A DNA stretch of 64,000 nt. It comes from an uncultured Ilyobacter sp. (lineage in GTDB: Bacteria; Fusobacteriota; Fusobacteriia; Fusobacteriales; Fusobacteriaceae). Position 1 is the first letter of the stretch. The number at the start of each line of letters is the position of its first letter. The notes below the pieces were generated by a model that did not search any database, was not told where the DNA came from, and saw nothing but the letters and a program-made list of their open reading frames with translations. Positions 10,082 through 16,655 of this stretch are shown one piece after another. Both the position numbers and the translations under genes were made by a program. Location: NCBI RefSeq assembly GCF_963668085.1, contig NZ_OY764058.1:901687-965686 (forward strand). Direction: 5' to 3'.

Positions 10082-10890
10082 GAGTCTGTTTCAAGTTTTG
10101 TGTAAACTACCAGATTCATAATGCAGAACCTTGTAATATTTGAGAGTGACAGTTTTGGATAACTGTTACTCCTTCTTTTTTAGCTTAATGTCAAAATCTG
10201 ATTATGTCAAGGCAAGAGCCTGGTTTAGCCTCTTTCCGGTGAGTATAAACTTGAGGCTGAACCTAGTCTGGGATCCTGTCAGAGAAATATATTTCCAGCT
10301 GAGAATGGATAACTCCCCATCCTCTTCTGCGCCCTGTCCATTTCTTGGTTATGTCCCTCATTGATAGATAGAGCAACTTTAAGAGGCTCTCATCTGTTGG
10401 GAATACAGACCTACTTTTAGTAACCTTTCTGAGCTGTCTGTTAAAAGCCTCAATAGAATTAGTGGTATAGATTAGGGTTCTGATCTCCTGAGGATATTTA
10501 AAGTAAGTAGCAAGGTTAGACCAATTTGATTTCCAGGAAACAGCGATCTGAGGATACTTTCCCTTCCATCTTTCTTCAAAACTATCTAGTTCAATTAGAG
10601 CAGCCTCTTCACTATTAGCCTTGTAGACCTTTTTTAAATCAGCCATTAAAGGTTTGATATCTTTGTATGAAACATACCTTGTAGTATTTCTAATCTGGTG
10701 GATAATGCACTGCTGAATTTCTGCCTTTGGAAATGCAGAAGCAATGGCGCTGGAAAATCCAGTAAGCCCGTCAACGCATGCTATTAAGATATCTTCAACT
10801 CCACGGTTCTTGAGTTCATTCATCTTAGTCAGCTAGAATTTAGCACTTTCAGTTTCTCCTACCTACATACAGACTACATTCTTCATTAGG
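10082..10890 (-). pseudogene. IS256-family transposase, C-terminal two thirds, with two in-frame amber codons (copy 2)
   Basis: The first 391 bases repeat 5018-5408, including the terminal repeat. The minus-strand coding frame runs from about 10890 to its stop at 10263 and reads VGETESAKF, LTKMNELKNRGVEDILIACV and GLTGFSSAI, typical of the IS256/Mutator DDE core. TAG codons at 10863-10865 and 10833-10835 fall exactly where the family has tryptophan (MWVGE and KFWL), that is TGG to TAG. The N-terminus is missing beyond about 10890. Inactive. Confidence 0.85.
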
Positions 10891-10971
10891 GTATCAAACC
10901 CCGGTGGAATACAAGATTAATAACCTTAAAAAAGTTGTCTAAAAAAGTGTTGCCATTCCAAAAACGTCCAC

Positions 10972-11224
10972 AGGAAGTTTAGAAAGGTTACTAAATCCAA
11001 AGGAGTCTTTCCTACGGATATGTCTCTTTTAAAACAGCTATATCTTGTGGTAATTGATCTGGATAAAAAATGGGATAGGAGTTTTAAAAGAGGTTGGGAT
11101 CAGATTCTTGGACAATTGGCAATTAAATATGAAAACAGACTCTCAGAATATTTATTTTAGAGAGAGCCTGTTGGTTTATTCAGTAATTAAGATTTGGAGA
11201 ATACACAAAAGGTGTTACATTACC
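10972..11224 (+). pseudogene. IS256-family transposase C-terminal fragment with its 3' terminal repeat, opposite orientation
   Basis: From about 10972 to the TAG at 11158-11160 the plus strand reads FRKVTKSKGVFPTDMSLLK, then QLYLVVIDLDKKW and GQLAIKYENRLSEYLF, an IS256 transposase C-terminus different from the minus-strand copies. A hairpin with near-complementary arms (ACAGACTCTC / GAGAGCCTGT) spans the stop. The element end is ACACAAAAGGTGTTACATTACC at 11203-11224. The fragment has no N-terminal part and lies tail to tail with the preceding copy. Confidence 0.75.
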
Positions 11225-11225
11225 T

Positions 11226-11470
11226 TTTCATATCCTAAGTGTTATCCATTTCAGCTTCAAACATCTTTTTAAGTGTGCCCCCCAAAAGGTCTTTTAAATG
11301 TCTTTAGCACTTTTAATGTCATAAGTCTCTAATAACACACTTACAACTTGTTCTCTTTTTGCTATAATAAAAAGCCTCCTTATAGTAATAGTTATTACCA
11401 CAGGAAGCAAATTATTTAAATGCTATTTACAGACTTTTTGGACACTCTTATTTAAAAGGTGTTACATTAC
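11226..11470 (-). pseudogene. IS256-family transposase N-terminal fragment with 5' terminal repeat
   Basis: The minus strand has a terminal repeat at 11454-11470, an AAGGAGG ribosome site (11375-11381) and then codons AKREQVVSVLLETYDIKSAK from 11362 downward, the standard IS256 transposase N-terminus. The expected ATG is ATA (11363-11365). Frameshifts follow and the fragment ends at 11226 against another IS end. Bases 11226-11307 duplicate 4937-5018. The 5' repeat overlaps the stop codon of the neighbouring hepT gene. Confidence 0.7.
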
Positions 11471-11832
11471 TCCAGATTTTCTTTTTCTTTTATAATCATT
11501 TTTTCTATAAATTTTTCTAAATCTAAGATGTCAACTGTTGCTACTTGATAAACCATTTCTAAACTTACACCCCAATATTGATGGATAAGAAAATTTCTCA
11601 TATCTTTTATTTGCCTCCAGTAAAGAGGGTCAGAATTATATTTTATTAATACTTCACTTGGAATTTTAGAAACAGCTTCTCCTATAATTAAAAGATTATA
11701 TTCAATAATTTCTTGAAAATCAGAATTTTCTATAAAATTTTCAAATGAAGTTTGTTTTGTTTTATTTTTAATTCTTTCTATACGATCAAAAATGTCAATT
11801 ATGTAATTATAATAATGCTTACTTCTAGACAT
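11467..11832 (-). CDS. hepT: HepT-type HEPN toxin (DUF86), module 1
   Basis: A 121-residue all-helical HEPN protein with the RX4HXY catalytic motif at R79, H84 and Y86 (RNFLIHQY). HepT proteins are RNases or RNA-binding toxins kept inactive when their partner nucleotidyltransferase MntA adds AMP to the motif tyrosine. The gene overlaps its partner mntA by 8 bases, and a GGAGAG ribosome site precedes ATG 11832; the alternative GTG at 11841 is less well placed. The stop codon lies inside an IS256 end repeat, so the toxin C-terminus may have been altered by the insertion. Confidence 0.88.
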   Translation of the reverse strand: MSRSKHYYNYIIDIFDRIERIKNKTKQTSFENFIENSDFQEIIEYNLLIIGEAVSKIPSEVLIKYNSDPLYWRQIKDMRNFLIHQYWGVSLEMVYQVATVDILDLEKFIEKMIIKEKENLE

Positions 11833-12157
11833 AAATAACACTCTCCAAAATTTCCTCTCTTATTTTCTTTTGGTTGTCTCTGGCTATTTTTGTTTTGTAC
11901 TCTTGTTCAAATTGATTTAGTGTTATTAAGTCGATTTCTTTATGGAATAAATCCTCTAAGAAATATTTTGTTTTACAGTAATTTTGATACATTCCTTTAT
12001 CTGTAGATAAATCTATTAAAATATCTATATCACTGTCTTCTTTAGCTGTTTCAGTTGCATAAGAACCAAATAATCCTATCCTTCTCACACCAAATTTTTC
12101 TAAGGTATTTTTATTTATTTTTAATTTATTTATAATTTCATTTTTTTCTATATTCAT
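11825..12157 (-). CDS. mntA: MntA-type nucleotidyltransferase antitoxin, module 1
   Basis: A 110-residue minimal nucleotidyltransferase. It carries the GS-X10-DXD metal-binding signature (GSYATETAKEDSDIDIL), the hallmark of MNT antitoxins, which AMPylate and neutralise HepT. A GGAGGT ribosome site lies just before ATG 12157. It is the first gene of a two-gene minus-strand operon with hepT. A second, only distantly similar pair lies 2 kb away at 13844-14474, so the two are independent acquisitions or old duplicates. Confidence 0.88.
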   Translation of the reverse strand: MNIEKNEIINKLKINKNTLEKFGVRRIGLFGSYATETAKEDSDIDILIDLSTDKGMYQNYCKTKYFLEDLFHKEIDLITLNQFEQEYKTKIARDNQKKIREEILESVIYV

Positions 12158-12448
12158 AAAAATACCTCCATGATATTTTTTATAATTATATCATATAACT
12201 AGACTTGTGCAAAAAATTAAAAAAAGAGAACTTTTTTAGGTAATATTCAGGTCACAACGTCAAAAGACTTCAAGGAGTTGTTTACTCAACTAATACATTG
12301 ATCCTTAATTCTTATTTTTTCAAATATTTGGAGAAATTTTTCAAATACAAGGGACACAAGTTCTTTTAATAAATTTATTCTATATTCTCTATAAAATGAG
12401 AAAATCTTAATTATACTAGAAAAAAATCGCTCTCAACGAAATGAGTAT
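12158..12448. other. Intergenic region upstream of mntA, no gene seen
   Basis: AT-rich spacer between the divergently placed mntA and the miniature element. It must hold the mntA promoter; a TATAAT-like sequence on the minus strand near 12181-12190 is a possible -10. No open frame, tRNA or convincing hairpin was seen. Confidence 0.4.
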
Positions 12449-12774
12449 GGGGTACCGTCCCGAAAATGCGGATTTACACCGTTAAGATACTTAGCTTATT
12501 TTCATGAAATTTAATATTCGTCTTTAAGATGAGCCTTATGGTGCTATGGAATGTCTTATTTTATAAAGGTTTATATAGTATATCACTAGGAAATGTTCTA
12601 GTGATATACTGTAACTATTTTCTATAAAAAATGGTTACGCAGGAGAAATTTAACTTCATTATTTTAAGTGGAATTTAAAATAATCAAATACTTTGTAACC
12701 TTTGATATTAAAGGTATAACTCGATATTGAAAATTTCTTAACGTTGTAAATTCGCGAATACCTGACGGTACCCC
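12449..12774. mobile_element. Tn3-type miniature inverted-repeat element (TIME-like), 326 bp
   Basis: Both ends carry 39-bp inverted repeats (12449-12487 and 12736-12774) that match at 31 of 39 positions. They begin GGGGTACCGTC and end with CGTTAAGA, the length and layout of Tn3-family ends and close to what I remember of the Tn4430 end. No protein is encoded between them. A perfect 13-8-13 palindrome lies in the middle (12577-12610). The five bases flanking each side (AGTAT, TTAAA) do not match, so no target duplication survives. Non-autonomous Tn3-derived elements of this size are known as TIMEs. Confidence 0.75.
12577..12610. repeat. 34-bp lox-like palindrome (13-8-13) inside the miniature element
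   Basis: Two perfect 13-bp inverted arms, AGTATATCACTAG and CTAGTGATATACT, flank an asymmetric 8-bp centre GAAATGTT. This is the geometry of a tyrosine-recombinase core site. Tn4430-type transposons resolve cointegrates with a tyrosine recombinase (TnpI) at such a site, so this is a candidate resolution site. A second weaker inverted repeat (GTAACTATTTT / AAAATGGTTAC) follows directly. Confidence 0.55.
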
Positions 12775-12856
12775 TTAAAGCTAATCCAAGGAGAGTCTTT
12801 ACTTAATTAAATTGAAAAGGTATAATAAAACAAATATATGTTGGGAGGATGGCTGT

Positions 12857-13567
12857 ATGTATGGACTAACAGAAAAGGAATTCTATCAAATAATTACTGT
12901 ACTAAACGCTTACTCCAAAGATATAAAATGGGTTAAAATATTTGGGTCTAGATCTAGAGATGATTACAAAAAAACATCTGATATAGACCTTGCAATCTCA
13001 TTTAAAGAAGACAGACTATTAGAAATAAAAAGTGATTTTTACAATACACAACTTCCTTACATGGTTGATATCATTGATTATAATAAAAATACAAATAAAA
13101 ATTTAGAAAGTCTTATAGATAAAGAAGGACAAATTATTTTTTTGACAGATAATAAGGGGAGTATAGTTATGAATGAAAGTAAGCTAAAATATAAATTAGC
13201 AGATTTTGAAAAAGCTTTATCTAAATTGGATGATTCTTTAAAAAAAGATCCTAATTTAGATGACCTGTATTTAGACGGCACGATCCAAAGGTTTGAGTTT
13301 GTGTTTGAACTAAGTTGGAAGCTTATGAAGGGTTATTTAGAATACAATGGAATAGAAGTTAATAGCCCTAGAGAGAGCTTCAGACAAGCTTTTAAAAACT
13401 CTATATTAGATAATGCTACTGATTGGATAAAAATGATGGAAGATAGAAATAGGACTTCTCACACATACAATCTAGATACCGCTTGGGAAATATATGGAAA
13501 AATTAAAAGTGATTATATTTACCTTTTTAAGAAATTTTACGAATTAATAAAATTGAAGATAATATAA
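12857..13567 (+). CDS. Single-frame fusion of MNT nucleotidyltransferase and HEPN (HI0074-like) domain
   Basis: A 236-residue protein. Residues 1-100 are a minimal nucleotidyltransferase with GS-X10-DXD (G30, S31, D42, D44). Residues 105-236 are a nucleotidyltransferase-substrate-binding/HEPN domain like H. influenzae HI0074, with RX4HXY at R197, H202 and Y204. In most genomes these are two adjacent genes (antitoxin and toxin). Here they share one frame, but an AAGGGGA ribosome site and an in-frame ATG at 13169 (M105) remain at the joint, so the toxin domain could also be made alone. ATG 12857 was chosen because GGGAGG precedes it; a TTG at 12812 is also open. Third MNT/HEPN module in this stretch. 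Confidence 0.8.
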   Translation: MYGLTEKEFYQIITVLNAYSKDIKWVKIFGSRSRDDYKKTSDIDLAISFKEDRLLEIKSDFYNTQLPYMVDIIDYNKNTNKNLESLIDKEGQIIFLTDNKGSIVMNESKLKYKLADFEKALSKLDDSLKKDPNLDDLYLDGTIQRFEFVFELSWKLMKGYLEYNGIEVNSPRESFRQAFKNSILDNATDWIKMMEDRNRTSHTYNLDTAWEIYGKIKSDYIYLFKKFYELIKLKII

Positions 13568-13612
13568 TCAATATTATTTTATCTAATGCAACTTATAGAA
13601 AAAAGCAAATAA

Positions 13613-13641
13613 AAAAGAGCTAAAGAAACTTTAGCTCTTTT
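13613..13641 (+). terminator. Intrinsic terminator after the MNT-HEPN fusion
   Basis: Perfect 13-bp stem AAAAGAGCTAAAG / CTTTAGCTCTTTT with a 3-base loop, ending in a T-rich arm 45 bases after the fusion gene. Confidence 0.8.
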
Positions 13642-13843
13642 ACTATATTCAAAACTCCAAAGGCTCTAGAAACCTTTACAGTCTATATTCCTTGGTGGAA
13701 GTGAAGTACGACCAACCTATATCACTACCATAAATATATTATTTATGTAAGATTTAGCTAATCTTATAACAACTTTCCTCCATTATACACATAGTCTTTA
13801 AATAGCATAACTTTATATTGAAAAGTTGATACAATGATAATTG

Positions 13844-14191
13844 CTATTCTTCTAATTCATTATTTTTAATTTCTATTAAATCCTCCTTTAAACCTTCCAA
13901 ATCATTAGTTATAATATCCCATTCAATATCTTGGGGTACTTGAAAATATTGATGTATTACAAAGTTTCTTACTCCTATAATCTCTCTCCAAGGTATTTTT
14001 GGATATTTATTTTGAATATCATCAGGAATCCTATTTAAGGCTTCACCGATTATTTCTAAGTTTCTCTCTACTGCTTGCCTTACTAATCTATTATCCTCAA
14101 AGTCTTCATAAGTCATATTTTTAGTATCTTCCTGAATATAATAAATAGATTGTAAAGCGTCCTCTACTCTTAATTTCCACTTACGAGACAT
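13844..14191 (-). CDS. hepT: HepT-type HEPN toxin (DUF86), module 2
   Basis: A 115-residue HEPN protein with RX4HXY at R75, H80 and Y82 (RNFVIHQY). It overlaps the upstream mntA-type gene by 11 bases, the standard antitoxin-first arrangement of MntA/HepT pairs. Expected role is a toxin RNase silenced by AMP addition to the motif tyrosine. It shares the fold and motif but little sequence with module 1 at 11467-11832. The start ATG at 14191 is followed directly by the family-typical MSRKWK. Confidence 0.87.
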   Translation of the reverse strand: MSRKWKLRVEDALQSIYYIQEDTKNMTYEDFEDNRLVRQAVERNLEIIGEALNRIPDDIQNKYPKIPWREIIGVRNFVIHQYFQVPQDIEWDIITNDLEGLKEDLIEIKNNELEE

Positions 14192-14474
14192 ATCTAACGC
14201 TCCTCAATATTTCATCTTTTATCTCTTTACGGATATCTTTTTCTCTACATAAATCAACTTCTTTGTTAAATAAATTTTCAAGGTAAAATTTCAATCCAAA
14301 ATAGGATTTTGATATTCTAGGAACTTCGCCAAAATTAACCAGTATATCTATATCACTACTTTCAGAAAAGTTTCCATTCGCATAAGAACCAAAAACACCT
14401 ATTTTTTTTACTCCGAACGCTTTTATTTCATTTTCATGATCTTTTATAATTTGAATTATTTCATTCATTTCCAT
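14181..14474 (-). CDS. mntA: MntA-type nucleotidyltransferase antitoxin, module 2
   Basis: A 97-residue minimal nucleotidyltransferase with the GS-X10-DXD signature (GSYANGNFSESSDIDIL) after the usual GVKKIGVF strand. AGGGGG lies just ahead of ATG 14474; a second in-frame ATG is two codons further in. It forms an operon with the downstream hepT. Its 5' flank is short, and the S24-type repressor gene lies about 115 bases beyond on the same strand. Confidence 0.87.
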   Translation of the reverse strand: MEMNEIIQIIKDHENEIKAFGVKKIGVFGSYANGNFSESSDIDILVNFGEVPRISKSYFGLKFYLENLFNKEVDLCREKDIRKEIKDEILRSVRYVS

Positions 14475-14588
14475 CTCTTACCCCCTATTACTTTGTCTTC
14501 TAATTCTGAATCTATTAACACCAGGGCTGACTTATAATCTCTTTAAGATTAAAAAGTATAATCTGTATTAAATAAAAAATCTAGAATT

Positions 14589-15263
14589 CTATTTTATTTC
14601 ATTTAAAGTCTTTATAACTTTTCCACAAATAATAAAATCATCATATTCATCTACAATAATAGGGGAATATTCGCTGTTGTCAGAGTATAGAATTATAATA
14701 TTATTTTTCTTAAAGAATCTTTTAACATAAGCTTCACCATTTAAAAGAAAAACACCAATGTCTTTAGATTTTAGCTCTGTGTCTTTTTTCATTACAATAA
14801 CTGCCTTGTCTGTGATTGTCGGTTCCATAGAATGTCCACTAACTATAATTCCAATACAATTTTCTTTTCCACTCAGATGTAAAGATATATATTCTAAGGG
14901 AACTGAATCAGGAATATATCCACATCCAGCTGAAACACTTTCATAAATTGGAATTGTATCAACTAAAGTATCTGAAATCAACTCTATTTGTTGGGTAATC
15001 TTATCATTAAAGTCTGGGAGATAATAATCTGAAAGGGCTTCTTCTTCGATTATACCTGCTACTTTGTATAGTTCGATATAATTCATATCTAGACCTGTAG
15101 CTATTTTTTTTAGATGTTCAAAATTAATTTTTTTTCTCTCTCCAACTTCTATTCTGTGTATAACAGAGGCTTCTAAATCACTTTTATACGATAACTGACC
15201 TTGGGATAAATTTAGACTTTCTCTTCTCTTTCTAATGAATTCTCCAACTTTTTTAATATCCAT
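14589..15263 (-). CDS. Phage/ICE-type repressor: XRE helix-turn-helix plus S24 (LexA-like) self-cleaving domain
   Basis: A 224-residue protein. Residues 1-65 form an XRE helix-turn-helix (GEFIRKRRESLNLSQGQLS). The C-terminal domain has an SAGCG cleavage-site motif, the GHSMEP nucleophile serine and a YVKRF catalytic lysine, as in CI/LexA repressors that self-cleave when RecA is activated by DNA damage. ATG 15263 follows AAAGGA; a TTG five codons upstream is in the same frame. It diverges from the small Cro-like gene and conjugation genes at 15418 onward, with phased repeats between, so it probably represses them and releases them under SOS conditions. Confidence 0.87.
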   Translation of the reverse strand: MDIKKVGEFIRKRRESLNLSQGQLSYKSDLEASVIHRIEVGERKKINFEHLKKIATGLDMNYIELYKVAGIIEEEALSDYYLPDFNDKITQQIELISDTLVDTIPIYESVSAGCGYIPDSVPLEYISLHLSGKENCIGIIVSGHSMEPTITDKAVIVMKKDTELKSKDIGVFLLNGEAYVKRFFKKNNIIILYSDNSEYSPIIVDEYDDFIICGKVIKTLNEIK

Positions 15264-15291
15264 TTTTATTCCTTTCAATCAATTTAATTTC

Positions 15292-15390
15292 ATTATAGTT
15301 TACTTTATTAATTGACAAATAGCATAGTATTTTTTATTTTTTGTTGACAAATAGCAATTTAAATTATAATATTTTAGTGTCAAAAAGCAA
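15292..15390. promoter_or_regulatory. Divergent promoters with three phased operator repeats
   Basis: The motif TTGACAAATAGCA occurs at 15312-15324 and 15344-15356, and a degenerate GTGTCAAAAAGCA at 15377-15389. The spacings are 32 and 33 bases, about three helical turns, putting all copies on one face of the DNA. The middle copy contains the rightward -35 TTGACA (15344) with TATAAT at 15365 (15-base spacer). The first copy overlaps the leftward -35 (TTGTCA on the minus strand), with its -10 TATAAT at 15292-15297. Best explained as operators of the S24 repressor and/or the Cro-like protein. Confidence 0.7.
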
Positions 15391-15417
15391 TTAAGGAGGT
15401 GGATTATTTTAATAAAA

Positions 15418-15606
15418 GTGAAAAGCATCATTTTAAAAAAAAGTATAAGCATATCTGAATTATCTGAGAGAACATCACTAGACTATAAATCTCTTCATAA
15501 TATAATCTCAAACAAAACTAAAGGGGCAAAATTCTCCACTTTAGATAAGATTGCTAAAGCTTTAGATATTTCTATTGATGAGCTTTTTGACCGTGAAGAC
15601 TATTAA
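15418..15606 (+). CDS. Small XRE/Cro-like regulator
   Basis: A 62-residue protein that is almost entirely one helix-turn-helix domain (SISELSERTSLDYKSLHNII, then a third helix and ISIDELF). It is the first gene of the rightward conjugation operon and sits opposite the S24 repressor, the position of Cro in phage switches. The start is uncertain: GTG 15418 is the only conventional in-frame start, but a strong AAGGAGGTGG lies about 16 bases upstream. Translation may instead begin at an ATT codon near 15403-15408, adding a few residues. Confidence 0.75.
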   Translation: MKSIILKKSISISELSERTSLDYKSLHNIISNKTKGAKFSTLDKIAKALDISIDELFDREDY

Positions 15607-15626
15607 GATCTAAAGGAGGATTTTTA

Positions 15627-15947
15627 ATGAAAAAGTTTTTAAAAAGTAATTTACATTACCTAGTTATAGCTGGGATGTTTACTTTAGTTCAGGAGGTTGG
15701 TATGGCGTCGTCTTCAGACATGCCCTTTGTCGGACCTCTTGAAGAGATTATGTTGGCAATCACAGGTCCGGTTGCTAAATATTTAGCGATTATCTGTGTT
15801 GCAGGATGTGGTCTAGCTATGTCCTTTGGGGAAATGGGAGGAGCTATGAAAAGACTTGTTAATATTGTCTTTGGTATTTCAATAGTTTTTGCTGCAGTTA
15901 GCTGGGTTCCAACCTTCTTCAGTTTTTCAGGTGGAGTTAATTTCTAA
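15627..15947 (+). CDS. virB2: TrbC/VirB2-type conjugative pilin
   Basis: A 106-residue protein with an N-terminal hydrophobic signal (residues about 10-25), a processed region, and two transmembrane helices separated by a short positively charged loop (GEMGGAMKRL). This is the standard VirB2/TrbC pilin layout. It would be the subunit of the conjugative pilus. AAAGGAGG precedes the ATG. It is followed within 11 bases by virB8, so it begins the type IV secretion part of the operon. Confidence 0.75.
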   Translation: MKKFLKSNLHYLVIAGMFTLVQEVGMASSSDMPFVGPLEEIMLAITGPVAKYLAIICVAGCGLAMSFGEMGGAMKRLVNIVFGISIVFAAVSWVPTFFSFSGGVNF

Positions 15948-15958
15948 GGAGGGGAGCT

Positions 15959-16642
15959 ATGAACTATAAACCGGATACCTCCCCTTTGGTTACTAATTCT
16001 CAAAAGATAAACCCCATGGATTCATGGCATGACAGATACTTAAATCTGTCTAAGGGAATTAGAAACTGGCAGTTAGCTTTTTTTCTTATCTTTATTCTTT
16101 TTACCGGTTCTCTTATAGCCACATATTTCATAAGTATCAAAGCAACCTTTGTTCCATACATAATTGAAGTTGAGAAAAATGGAAAAGTTAACTCTATAGG
16201 CAAACCACTAGAGCAAAATTATAAAGTAACTGAGGGACAGATCAAATATTTTTTACGTCAATTTATTCTAAACACCAGAACAATATCTTTAGATCCAGTT
16301 CTTTATGGAAAAAAATATAAGGAAGCCTTCTATTTTGTGAGCAAACAGTCAAAGCAAAAGCTTGGATTATTGTATGAAGAAGATAAAGTTCTTGAAAAAT
16401 TAACGGCTAAAGAAACGGTTTCACCAGAGATTATTTCTATTAATAAAATTGCCGGTACTCCAAACTCTTACCAAATAAGATGGTCTGAAACATATTTTGG
16501 AAAAGATGGAGGAATAAAGGGGAAGAAACAGTATTCTGGAATTTACACGCTCTCTTCAAATCCTCCTCAAACTGAGGAAGCATTATACAGGAATCCACTT
16601 GGAATCATTATCGAGGATTTTTCACAGTCTATTGAGATATAG
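15959..16642 (+). CDS. virB8: VirB8/TrbF inner-membrane assembly protein
   Basis: A 227-residue protein with a short cytoplasmic N-terminus containing the DSWHDRY motif typical of TrbF, one transmembrane helix (about 38-60), and a periplasmic domain with the NTF2-like VirB8 fold (YFLRQFILNTRTISLDP, then KWSETYF-like strands near residue 180). VirB8 nucleates assembly of the type IV secretion channel in the inner membrane. AAGGAGGGG precedes the ATG. Its end overlaps no neighbour; virB9 starts 13 bases later. Confidence 0.83.
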   Translation: MNYKPDTSPLVTNSQKINPMDSWHDRYLNLSKGIRNWQLAFFLIFILFTGSLIATYFISIKATFVPYIIEVEKNGKVNSIGKPLEQNYKVTEGQIKYFLRQFILNTRTISLDPVLYGKKYKEAFYFVSKQSKQKLGLLYEEDKVLEKLTAKETVSPEIISINKIAGTPNSYQIRWSETYFGKDGGIKGKKQYSGIYTLSSNPPQTEEALYRNPLGIIIEDFSQSIEI

Positions 16643-16655
16643 AAGGAGAATGAAA

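Noticed and set aside
11054..11272. Plus-strand open frame across the IS256 C-terminal fragment
   Set aside because: It is out of frame with the recognisable transposase sequence and has no ribosome site; it is a shadow.
15301..15390. Short CRISPR-like array from the repeated TTGACAAATAGCA motif
   Set aside because: Repeats are only 13 bases, three in number, and overlap promoter elements, which fits operators; no cas genes are present.
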